From Bacteroidales bacterium UBA1756 (lineage in GTDB: Bacteria > Bacteroidota > Bacteroidia > Bacteroidales > WCHB1-69), in assembly GCA_002314795.1 (NCBI GenBank), contig DCHI01000046.1, positions 1-17,919 of the forward strand: DNA of 17,919 nt. The letters are read 5' to 3'. A program made the position numbers and the translations under genes. The notes under the pieces were generated by a model. It ran no database searches, was not told the DNA's origin, and was given only the letters and a program-made list of their open reading frames with translations. Of this stretch, positions 1 through 6,206 are shown piece by piece (position 1 is the stretch's first letter; every line of letters begins with the position of its first letter).

Positions 1-59
1 TACGACTTTCGTGCGGTTGCCGTGTCAAATATGTTTTTGTGTGCAAAGATTTTTCCAAT

Positions 60-89
60 AAAAAACGAGACGCGAAAAATCGCGTCCCG
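60..89 (-). terminator. Rho-independent terminator of the hcp-dfx operon
   Basis: On the minus strand a 10-bp stem (CGGGACGCGA with TCGCGTCTCG, one G-T wobble, loop TTTT) is followed directly by a run of six T. It lies 34 bases beyond the desulfoferrodoxin stop codon, the expected place for an intrinsic terminator. The remaining bases 1-59 hold no recognisable gene. Confidence 0.85.
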
Positions 90-123
90 AAAAAACTAAA
101 AAGAAATTATGTGGAGTTTGGGA

Positions 124-501
124 TTACAGTTCCGTCTTCCAAAGGCCGTGCAGATTGCAGTATTCATACACTGCGGTCGGCTTTTCCTTGCAGCAGAAAG
201 AAGCTTTCGGAGCATCATTCGCTGTCAGGTAAGCAATCTGCCCTCCATTTTCCGTTTCAAGGTAGATGAACCGTATAAAATGTTCCTCGGTCATCGGGTG
301 CGGCACACTGCCAACACTCACGTGAATGATGTTCTCGTACGGACGCGTTACAACGGGCAGATGTTTCTCTTTTCCACTTTCAGACGTCTGTGCGACAAGT
401 TCTTCCATATTGTGTCCGCAGCAAACAACCGGTGCTCCGGAGTCAACCGTTTTCAGGATGACGTTTCCGCATAAATTGCATTTGTAAAATGTTGTACTCA
501 T
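124..501 (-). CDS. dfx: Desulfoferrodoxin (superoxide reductase)
   Basis: This 125-residue cytoplasmic protein should reduce superoxide to hydrogen peroxide without making oxygen, the usual detoxification route in anaerobes. An N-terminal desulforedoxin-like domain carries the rubredoxin-like Fe centre ligands Cys8, Cys11, Cys27 and Cys28. The C-terminal neelaredoxin-like domain carries the catalytic iron ligands His47 (within the Glu-Lys-His motif), His68 (in VPHPM), His74, Cys115 and His118 (in YCNLHG). Length and ligand order match class I/two-domain desulfoferrodoxins. It lies 64 bases downstream of hcp on the same strand with no TAnnTTTG element between them, so the two are probably co-transcribed from the hcp promoter. 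A clear terminator follows. Confidence 0.96.
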   Translation of the reverse strand: MSTTFYKCNLCGNVILKTVDSGAPVVCCGHNMEELVAQTSESGKEKHLPVVTRPYENIIHVSVGSVPHPMTEEHFIRFIYLETENGGQIAYLTANDAPKASFCCKEKPTAVYEYCNLHGLWKTEL

Positions 502-565
502 AATTGTTGATTTTTAATGATTTATAAAAATATTGATAAAGGGATTTTGTTTGGGATTTAATGAA

Positions 566-2215
566 TTACGCCACCATTTTGGTTCTATCTTCCTCAACGG
601 TGGAAATGGTCCCGATTCCAAATCTCCGGACCAATACGCTGAGTACAGCCGGAGACAGGAAGCCGGGAAGGGTAGGACCGAGGTGAATATCTTTGACTCC
701 CGAAGCCAACAACGCGAGCAAAACAATGACCGCTTTTTGCTCATGCCAGGCGATGTTGTAAACGATAGGTAAATCGTTAATATCCTTCAAGCCAAATACT
801 TCCTGCAAAGATTTCGCCACTCGAATCCAAGAGTAGGAGTCGTTGCACTGGCCTGCATCCAATACACGAGGAATGCCGCCAATGTCTCCTAAGGCAAGTT
901 TGTTGTATCTGTATTTTGCACACCCCGCTGTCAGAATGACGCAATCGTGTGGCAACTGACGTGCATATTCCGTGTAGTACTCCCGAGACTTCATTCGTCC
1001 GTCACAGCCCGCCATCACGACCAACTTGCGAATATCGCCTTTTTTTATGGCCTCCACCAGCTTGTCCGCAAGTTTCATCACTTGGCCGTGAGCAAAACCG
1101 CCCACAATCTTTCCCTTCTCCAACGCCGTCGGGCTGGCTAACTTTTTTGCCAAAGCAATGATAGCGGAAAAGTCCTTTTGCCCTTTTTCGTCAGCTTCAA
1201 TGTGCGGACAATTGGGATAACCGGTGGAGTTGGTGGTAAAAATGCGATTTCTGTAAACCGCGTCAGCGAGAGGAGGTACGATGCAGTTGGTTGTAAACAG
1301 AATCGGCCCGTTGAACGAGGCGAAGTCGTCACGCTGATGCCACCACGAACTACCGTAATTCCCGACTAAATTCGGGAATCTCTTAAAAAAAGGGTAGTAA
1401 TGTGCCGGCAACATTTCTCCGTGAGTGTAAACATCCACATTGGCATCCTTGGTCTGTTCCAACAACATTTCCAAATCACGAAGGTCGTGGCCGCTAATCA
1501 GAATGGAGGGCCGATTACGCACGCCCGTTTCCACGGTAGTGATTTCTGGATCGCCGTAAGTGGAAGTATTGGCTTTGTCGAGCAATTCCATTGCCTCCAA
1601 TCCGTAGCGTCCGGTCTTCATCACGAGACAAACCAATTCCTCCGTGTTCAGATTCTTGACGGTGATATCGGAAAGGGCACGTTGAATAAAGGCGTCGATG
1701 CGGCCATCGGCGTAACCGAGATTGCGGGCGTGCTCCAGATAGGCGGCCATTCCTTTGAGTCCATAGACGATGAGTTCGCGCAAGGAACGATCGTCGGGAT
1801 CGGAATGACGGAGCACGCCCACTAAAGGGGCCTTTCCCATATAGGCATCCGGGCGACCGAACCACGTAACTTCCTCCACCTGAGGCACATTGATACGTGC
1901 CTCAATGGCTTGCGTCAGCAAATGGTTACGAAGGACGAATCCCTTCTCCACCTTTGCACGAATGGCCTCCTCGTCAAAGTTGGCATTCGTAATCGTGCTA
2001 AAAAGTGCGTCTGAAACAAACGGAGCCACCGTCTGTGGTATTTCTTCCTGCATATCGCGCAAGGCAGTGGCGACTACGGCCACACCGCGCACTGAAAACA
2101 GAAGCATATCCATCATAGCGGCGGTCGCGGGCTGCTTGCCACATACGCCTACCACGGTACATCCCGTTCCTTTGGCCGTTTCTTGGCACTGAAAACAAAA
2201 CATTTGATTTTCCAT
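566..2215 (-). CDS. hcp: Hydroxylamine reductase / hybrid-cluster protein, class I
   Basis: This 549-residue protein carries the [4Fe-4S] and [4Fe-2O-2S] hybrid clusters. Family members reduce hydroxylamine in vitro and are thought to act as nitric oxide reductases or S-nitrosylases in nitrosative stress. The N-terminal cluster motif is Cys7-x2-Cys10-x8-Cys19-x5-Cys25, the class I spacing of strict anaerobes. All seven hybrid-cluster ligands are visible: His243, Glu267, Cys311, Cys404, Cys432, Cys457 and Glu492. The frame stays open upstream to 2308, but I start at ATG 2215 because the family begins with MENQMFCFQC and the promoter -7 element lies at 2276-2283, inside the longer frame. It heads an operon with desulfoferrodoxin and is divergent from a LysR regulator. 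Confidence 0.97.
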   Translation of the reverse strand: MENQMFCFQCQETAKGTGCTVVGVCGKQPATAAMMDMLLFSVRGVAVVATALRDMQEEIPQTVAPFVSDALFSTITNANFDEEAIRAKVEKGFVLRNHLLTQAIEARINVPQVEEVTWFGRPDAYMGKAPLVGVLRHSDPDDRSLRELIVYGLKGMAAYLEHARNLGYADGRIDAFIQRALSDITVKNLNTEELVCLVMKTGRYGLEAMELLDKANTSTYGDPEITTVETGVRNRPSILISGHDLRDLEMLLEQTKDANVDVYTHGEMLPAHYYPFFKRFPNLVGNYGSSWWHQRDDFASFNGPILFTTNCIVPPLADAVYRNRIFTTNSTGYPNCPHIEADEKGQKDFSAIIALAKKLASPTALEKGKIVGGFAHGQVMKLADKLVEAIKKGDIRKLVVMAGCDGRMKSREYYTEYARQLPHDCVILTAGCAKYRYNKLALGDIGGIPRVLDAGQCNDSYSWIRVAKSLQEVFGLKDINDLPIVYNIAWHEQKAVIVLLALLASGVKDIHLGPTLPGFLSPAVLSVLVRRFGIGTISTVEEDRTKMVA

Positions 2216-2275
2216 AATAATAAGGGGTTTTAATTGATGATTTTTTTGTGTGATTTTTATGAAAGAACCACGACG

Positions 2276-2283
2276 CAAAAGTA
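2276..2283 (-). promoter_or_regulatory. Promoter -7 element of the hcp-dfx operon
   Basis: The minus strand reads TACTTTTGCG, a perfect match to the Bacteroidota -7 consensus TAnnTTTG. It would give a leader of about 50 nt before ATG 2215. No clear TTTG -33 box lies at the usual 19-21 bp, which is compatible with activator dependence. Confidence 0.65.
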
Positions 2284-2544
2284 GAATCCTTTTTCGTATC
2301 ATTTTCATCTAATAATTTCATCTTATTATTGATAAAATTGATAGTAAAATTTCATCATTCACGAATCCTACAAAGACAAAATAAGATTTTTTCTTTCTTA
2401 AAAAAAACACTCTTTTCTTTTTGATATATAATAAATATGATTAATTATTTAAATATGAAAAGATTCATTTTTTTAAAATGATTTTGTTCAAATGAATACA
2501 TCAATAAGCACATTGATAACATCAATATATTTTATTAAAAATAT

Positions 2545-2577
2545 CTTGTTTATCAATAAATATTAAATGTACTTTTG
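2545..2577 (+). promoter_or_regulatory. Promoter of the LysR gene
   Basis: The -7 element TACTTTTG at 2570-2577 is preceded by CTTG at 2545-2548 with a 21-bp spacer, which fits a Bacteroidota sigma factor promoter. Transcription would begin near 2583. This excludes the TTG at 2575 as start codon and favours ATG 2599. The element is followed by GCG, as in the opposing hcp promoter. Confidence 0.7.
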
Positions 2578-2598
2578 CGCACGAAAAAATCAGTTTAT

Positions 2599-3525
2599 AT
2601 GACTTTACAACAATTGGAATACGTTTTGGCGGTCAACCAGCATCGTCATTTTGTCAAGGCAGCACAATCGTGTGGTGTGACACAATCCACGCTAAGTTCT
2701 ATGATTCACAAATTGGAAGAGGAGTTAGACATCGTTATTTTTGACCGGAACTCGCATCCGATTCGACCGACATTAGTTGGTGAAGATGTGATTCGGCAGG
2801 CGCAAGTTGTCGTATTCAACGCACGACAACTTTCAGAAATGACGATGAGTGAAAAGAGGCGCGCGACGGGCGAGTTAAAGATTGGAGTGACGCCTACCAT
2901 CGCCCCCTACATTGTTCCCAAAATGTTCAAGTATCTGCGACAGCACTATCCGGATATCACCTTGCGTCCGATAGAGTTGCACCGCCCCGGTACCGCAGGG
3001 CGACTGAAAAACGCAGAAATTGACATTGCCATTATGTCTATGCCTGAAAAGGATCCGGACTTGTTAGACATTCCGCTGTACAGGGAGCATTTTGTAGCCT
3101 ACGTCTCCCCTACCGACCCGCTTTATTCGGAAAAGGAGATTTGCTACCAAGATCTCCCTCAAGAACGGGCTTGGGCTCTAAAAAACGAAATCTGCTTTCA
3201 ACGTCAGGTTGACAACACCAACATCTGTTCGGGACTAACAGTAACCTCTTACGAATCAGGAAGTTTGGTTACACTATTTTGTTTGGTTGATGAACTCGGT
3301 GGGTTCACTGCCGTGCCGGAACTTCATATTCCTCTGTTAGCGCCATCTCGACGGAAGCACATCCGTCCCTTCGTCAATCCGACGCCAACGCGCACGGTGT
3401 CAATGTTCGTCCGCCGTGACTATGTCCGCGAAACGATGTTGAATGCCGTCGCCGATGCCATCAAAGCCATCATCCCGCAAGAGATGTTAGACGACCGTCT
3501 AAAGAAATACTCAATCCGTTTATAA
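2599..3525 (+). CDS. LysR-family transcriptional regulator, OxyR type
   Basis: This 308-residue LysR regulator has an N-terminal winged helix-turn-helix (about residues 1-60, beginning MTLQQLEYVLAV) and a substrate/redox domain from about residue 90. It resembles OxyR: Thr100 in TPTIAPY aligns with the peroxide-site threonine, and Cys199 and Cys210 fall where E. coli OxyR has Cys199 and Cys208. Differences are a 10-residue rather than 8-residue gap between the cysteines and no histidine before Cys199 (KNEICF instead of DGHC). ATG 2599 is chosen because the promoter overlaps the upstream TTG. It is divergent from hcp-dfx, so it probably senses peroxide or nitrosative stress and controls that operon; this is inference. 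It converges on the C92 lipoprotein gene with only 13 bp between them. Confidence 0.85.
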   Translation: MTLQQLEYVLAVNQHRHFVKAAQSCGVTQSTLSSMIHKLEEELDIVIFDRNSHPIRPTLVGEDVIRQAQVVVFNARQLSEMTMSEKRRATGELKIGVTPTIAPYIVPKMFKYLRQHYPDITLRPIELHRPGTAGRLKNAEIDIAIMSMPEKDPDLLDIPLYREHFVAYVSPTDPLYSEKEICYQDLPQERAWALKNEICFQRQVDNTNICSGLTVTSYESGSLVTLFCLVDELGGFTAVPELHIPLLAPSRRKHIRPFVNPTPTRTVSMFVRRDYVRETMLNAVADAIKAIIPQEMLDDRLKKYSIRL

Positions 3526-3538
3526 TCAACAAGAAAAG

Positions 3539-4240
3539 TTATTTCACCAACTTAACGGGTACCGTTTTCAAACATTTTTCAGCGGCCATTTGAGCGGGCG
3601 TCGTTCCCATTCGCCCTTGTGGAATTTCAGAATGGATAAAACCGAAAAGTTGTTGCCAATACAACGGGAACGTTCCATCGACCTTCTGAAAATTCATTGG
3701 ATATTGACTGAAAACCGGCTTTCCGTCAGACGTAACATAACTGTTGCTAACCAACTCACTACAGAATTGGGCATCGTTGTCGGGAGAAAAATCCACATCG
3801 TACTTTCTGCCAATGAATTTTTTAGCATTTTCAATGTACTTTTCTACATTAGAATTATCAACAAGCCGCTTGACGATGAGGAGTGGCATTCCTCCATCCG
3901 CCAACTTAAAATCATTGAGGAAGGTATCCAACGGATAACGATTCACGTTGCGACGAATGGTCGCGTCAATAATCCACGCGGAATCGCCACGAACCTCAGC
4001 AATAGCAACGTGGACAAGGTTGAGCGAATCACCCGCACACGTACTATCGTTGACAGGGACATTCACCGCGTCGGGAGCGAGCGAATAACACATCGGAATC
4101 CCGACAAAAATCAGATCCCCGTTCTGTAACGTTTCAATTCGGGAAGAATCTGTCTCATTGGAAATTACAGTTGCCTCTTTTTTAGAATGGCAAGCAACGA
4201 AGATTAGTGCAATGGCGCAAATAATCAGAATCTTTTTCAT
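3539..4240 (-). CDS. YiiX/YebB-like papain-type (peptidase C92) lipoprotein
   Basis: This 233-residue predicted lipoprotein begins MKKILIICAIALIFVAC, with the lipobox cysteine at 17. The mature part looks like the circularly permuted papain/NlpC fold of the YiiX-YebB group (Peptidase C92). It has NGDLIFVG near residue 40, a conserved His77 in LVHVAIAEV, IDAT near 91, and the catalytic-type Cys160 in FCSELV. The permuted order, His before Cys, is the family signature. Members are thought to cleave amide or thioester bonds; the substrate is unknown. The frame is open to 4276, but the signal peptide and the -7 element at 4266-4273 place the start at ATG 4240. A 9-bp minisatellite starts right behind its promoter. 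Confidence 0.82.
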   Translation of the reverse strand: MKKILIICAIALIFVACHSKKEATVISNETDSSRIETLQNGDLIFVGIPMCYSLAPDAVNVPVNDSTCAGDSLNLVHVAIAEVRGDSAWIIDATIRRNVNRYPLDTFLNDFKLADGGMPLLIVKRLVDNSNVEKYIENAKKFIGRKYDVDFSPDNDAQFCSELVSNSYVTSDGKPVFSQYPMNFQKVDGTFPLYWQQLFGFIHSEIPQGRMGTTPAQMAAEKCLKTVPVKLVK

Positions 4241-4265
4241 TGATGATGTTGTTTTTTTAAGGCGG

Positions 4266-4273
4266 CAAAAATA
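4266..4273 (-). promoter_or_regulatory. Promoter -7 element of the C92 lipoprotein gene
   Basis: The minus strand reads TATTTTTGCCGCC, matching TAnnTTTG, 25 bases before ATG 4240. The 9-bp array begins 1 base upstream, so any -33 contact lies inside the array. The nearest TTTG on this strand, made by an ACA variant unit, is at 4291-4294 with a 17-bp spacer, slightly shorter than usual. Confidence 0.65.
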
Positions 4274-4274
4274 C

Positions 4275-4373
4275 AACTTTATAAACTTTACAAACTTTAT
4301 GAACTTTATAAACTTTATGAACTTTATGAACTTTATAAACTTTATGAACTTTATAAACTTTATGAACTTTACA
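4275..4373 (+). repeat. 9-bp minisatellite array 1 (11 units of AACTTTAYR)
   Basis: Eleven uninterrupted 9-bp units, all AACTTTATA, AACTTTATG or AACTTTACA, fill the intergenic space between the divergent C92 lipoprotein and Spy-like genes. Because the unit is three codons long, the plus strand stays open and would read Asn-Phe-Ile/Met/Thr repeats, but there is no sign it is translated. Related arrays occur at four more sites in the window. Confidence 0.97.
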
Positions 4374-4469
4374 AACCGAAAGAAAAATCCAATTTCAAAT
4401 TAAACCAAGCAGGATGATGGAGGTCAAAGCACCCGTTTTTTTTGTAAAAAATCTCATAAAATATTATAT

Positions 4470-5078
4470 ATGAAAAAGTTAGCAATTATCACCTTCCTTA
4501 TAATCGGAATCTGTAGCTTCAGTATGAGTCAAGCGCAGACTGAACATCCTCAATGTCCGGCGGGCCACACCAATTGCCCACCACCGCCTCCAGGCGAACC
4601 GGGAGAACATCACGGAAATCCAAATAGCCCGATGATGTTAAAAATGAAAAAAGATTTCATCAAAGAGAATTTCATTATCGAAGGAAACAAAAAGGAAGCT
4701 TTTTGGGCTGCCTACGAGAAGTTCGAAAAAAGTATTCTTGACGCACACAAAGAACAAAAAGAGTTCCGAAAAAGCAACGGACTGCCCAAAAAAATGGATG
4801 CCGACAGTCTTTCCAGCTTGTCAGACGAAGCCATCATTCTGTATTACGAAAATAACTTGCAGACCAAGAACAGGGTTTTCCAAGCCGAAGAGACTTTCTT
4901 CAATGACCTTAAGCGTTGCCTTTCAGCACAACAAATTGCACAATATTATCTTTTAGAAAAGAATTTCCAAAAATCAGCCGTACGCCATCACGGAGTTCAA
5001 CCGATGATGATGGATCCCAAACCAGCGAAAAAGGAAATGTGCCCTGGTGGTAAAAACAACGCCGCCCCGAAGAACTAA
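4470..5078 (+). CDS. Secreted Spy/CpxP-like protein with Cys/His/Met-rich ends
   Basis: This 202-residue protein begins with a signal peptide of about 22 residues (MKKLAIITFLIIGICSFS, then SQAQ). A linker contains CPAGHTNC, a run of five prolines and GEHHGN. The central part (about residues 55-165) is helical and charged, with an LSDEAIILYYENNL segment and LSAQQIAQYYLLEKNF, which resembles the LTxxQ motif of Spy/CpxP-type chaperones and related Bacteroidota metal-stress proteins. The tail carries HHG, MMMD and MCPGG. The clustered Cys, His and Met suggest periplasmic metal binding; this is inference, and the family assignment rests on pattern only. No neighbouring regulator or efflux pump supports a specific metal. 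No perfect -7 element was found. Confidence 0.6.
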   Translation: MKKLAIITFLIIGICSFSMSQAQTEHPQCPAGHTNCPPPPPGEPGEHHGNPNSPMMLKMKKDFIKENFIIEGNKKEAFWAAYEKFEKSILDAHKEQKEFRKSNGLPKKMDADSLSSLSDEAIILYYENNLQTKNRVFQAEETFFNDLKRCLSAQQIAQYYLLEKNFQKSAVRHHGVQPMMMDPKPAKKEMCPGGKNNAAPKN

Positions 5079-5515
5079 TCCCATTTCAAATCCGAAACGC
5101 GCTTTCTTCTTATAACTGATTTGCCGTTGATGTCCAAAACCACAAGGTTGACGATGTCTTCGGCATTTTTTTATCCTGACGGACAGCTGCTTGCAGATTT
5201 TCAATAGCGCAATCGGACGGAATGCACGACGGAAGCCCCCACGCGGTACGATTGTGCGTGAAAACCAATCGAACGAGATAAGAGATATAAAAAATGCTCC
5301 CGCATAAAAAGATATTGTTGTAACTTTGCGCCCTCTCCGCTCGGACAGTCGAACGGAGATTATTTGCTTCGTCCGGGACAAGTCACGGCGCTTACTGAAA
5401 CAATAGTGGAGCGGCCTTGGGTTTATGCCAGAACGTTTATCCGGGTTGGGAAAGCGACATCGCACGAAACAATCCATATAGTAGATGAGTTTTTTTAACA
5501 TTCAAAAACAGAATT
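5079..5515. other. Gene-less block with coding-like remnants
   Basis: These 437 bases hold no gene I can support. On the minus strand, from about 5400 down to a stop at 5075-5077, one frame is coding-like if a single shift is allowed at a seven-base T run (5166-5172). It then contains stretches such as CAIENLQAAVRQDKK and NAEDIVNLVVLDINGKS. Another minus frame is open across 4974-5501 but overlaps the end of the Spy-like gene antisense and has no recognisable domain. A plus-strand TAACTTTGCGCCC lies at 5321. A decayed gene or an exchange site is the likeliest reading, with low certainty. Confidence 0.25.
5321..5328 (+). promoter_or_regulatory. Orphan promoter-like -7 element
   Basis: TAACTTTG followed by CGCCC matches both the Bacteroidota -7 consensus and the GC-rich extension seen at other promoters here. 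No intact gene starts soon after; the next start is 188 bases downstream at 5516. It may drive that gene with a long leader or belong to a lost gene. No clear -33 TTTG is present. Confidence 0.35.
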
Positions 5516-5908
5516 ATGAGCGTAAGTGTAAAAATCAGGACTGATAAAGAAATAACACCAGACCAATTGTTTGAAAAACTGATAGGTCTTGGCGATAAAA
5601 TCATAGTAACTTCCGATGAATACCCCTATCTTAAATTCGGGTATTTTTATGAGACTGTTCGTGGAATCGAGATTCATAAAGAGGACGATGGCCTTGAAGT
5701 AAGGGTCTGCATATACGCGTCGAAAGAAGATTACCACCTGTTCGCTAAAACAATTAAAATCATTATGGAAATATCCGGAGGCAAGGCGTATATCGACGAC
5801 TACGATGATGAAGAAGTCACGGATCCCGTCCATACTTTTAATGACGAATGGATAGACGAGGAGATGAGCAGCGGTTTTGACTGTTGCAAAATATTGAGAG
5901 TCCCGTGA
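5516..5908 (+). CDS. Hypothetical acidic protein, probably truncated by a frameshift
   Basis: I do not recognise the family of this 130-residue protein. It has no signal peptide or membrane segment and is acidic, especially in YIDDYDDEEV and WIDEEMSS. It shows alternating beta and helix patterns, including GYFYETVRGIEI, GLEVRVCIYASK and YHLFAKTIKIIMEISGG. The frame ends in KILRVP and a stop just after an AAAA run at 5888-5891. Adding one A there extends it into a further protein-like stretch ending at 5997, so this is probably the N-terminal part of a longer protein broken by a single-base loss, or by a sequencing error. The start is the first ATG. It may be an immunity-type or housekeeping orphan; the sequence does not say. 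Confidence 0.55.
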   Translation: MSVSVKIRTDKEITPDQLFEKLIGLGDKIIVTSDEYPYLKFGYFYETVRGIEIHKEDDGLEVRVCIYASKEDYHLFAKTIKIIMEISGGKAYIDDYDDEEVTDPVHTFNDEWIDEEMSSGFDCCKILRVP

Positions 5909-5997
5909 TTATGGATGGCCTTTTTATGAAAATGTGCATTGGACCTTTATTCTATTGGGATTTCAATGTGCCATTAACGGGAAAAACACATCCGTAA
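5888..5997 (+). pseudogene. Out-of-frame continuation of the preceding gene
   Basis: In the neighbouring plus-strand frame, starting at the AAAA run, the bases read NIESPVIMDGLFMKMCIGP and then LFYWDFNVPLTGKTHP before a stop at 5995-5997. The composition is protein-like and joins smoothly to GFDCCK of the upstream frame if one A is restored. An ATG at 5911 could give a separate 28-residue product, but that seems less likely. Even joined, the gene would end just before minisatellite array 2, so the 3' part may also be lost. Confidence 0.4.
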
Positions 5998-6055
5998 GTG
6001 CTTTACCAGTTCGGCGACATCCCAGCCGCGAAGGCACCAAAGTTTGCCTCCCCCT

Positions 6056-6163
6056 AACCTTACAAACTTTATGAACTTTACAAACCTTACGAACTTTATG
6101 AACTTTACAAACTTTATGAACTTTATGAACTTTACAAACTTTATGAACTTTATGAACTTTACA
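6056..6163 (+). repeat. 9-bp minisatellite array 2 (12 units)
   Basis: Twelve contiguous 9-bp units, mostly AACTTTATG and AACTTTACA with two AACCTTAC variants, lie between the broken gene and the promoter of the envelope operon. The last unit ends 11 bases before the -7 element at 6175, so the -33 region of that promoter is inside the array. Confidence 0.97.
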
Positions 6164-6174
6164 AACTAAAATCG

Positions 6175-6182
6175 TACCTTTG
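6175..6182 (+). promoter_or_regulatory. Promoter -7 element of the LEA2-TonB receptor-DUF4249 operon
   Basis: TACCTTTG followed by CACCC matches TAnnTTTG, 24 bases before ATG 6207. This rules out the TTG at 6180 as the start. Upstream contacts fall in the 9-bp array, which offers no TTTG on this strand at the usual distance. Confidence 0.65.
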
Positions 6183-6206
6183 CACCCGTTTTTAAACTAT
6201 GAGAAA

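Larger units (their letters stand above)
2216..2598. promoter_or_regulatory. Divergent control region between hcp and the LysR gene, rich in ATTGAT/ATCAAT
   Basis: This 383-bp, very AT-rich stretch holds no gene. It contains facing promoters for hcp and the regulator. The hexamer ATTGAT or its complement ATCAAT occurs at 2233, 2328, 2337, 2500, 2512, 2521 and 2552. The copies at 2500-2526 form nested inverted repeats: ATCAAT-N6-ATTGAT-N3-ATCAAT. The copies at 2328-2342 form a 9-bp-spaced direct repeat. A 13-bp tandem pair beginning TTTCATCT lies at 2303-2328. The inverted repeats lie 20-80 bases upstream of the regulator's promoter, a usual place for LysR-type sites. Binding is inferred. Confidence 0.5.

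Noticed and set aside
2216..2308. N-terminal extension of Hcp
   Set aside because: The family starts at MENQMFCFQC, and the hcp promoter -7 element lies inside the extension.
4275..4373. CRISPR array
   Set aside because: The units are 9 bp and contiguous, with no spacers, and no cas gene is near.
4158..4403. Open frame reading Asn-Phe-Ile/Met/Thr tripeptides through minisatellite 1
   Set aside because: It is a by-product of the 9-bp period, which has no stop in this frame; the rest lies antisense to the C92 lipoprotein and has no protein-like features.
4974..5501. Minus-strand 175-codon open frame
   Set aside because: It overlaps the Spy-like gene antisense for about 105 bases, is rich in Arg, Cys and Phe with no domain, and other minus frames in the same block look no less coding-like.
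5329..5515. Riboswitch or structured leader before the 130-residue gene
   Set aside because: Only a weak 6-bp pairing (TCTCCG with CGGAGA) is seen after the orphan -7 element; it matches no known riboswitch and is within chance.
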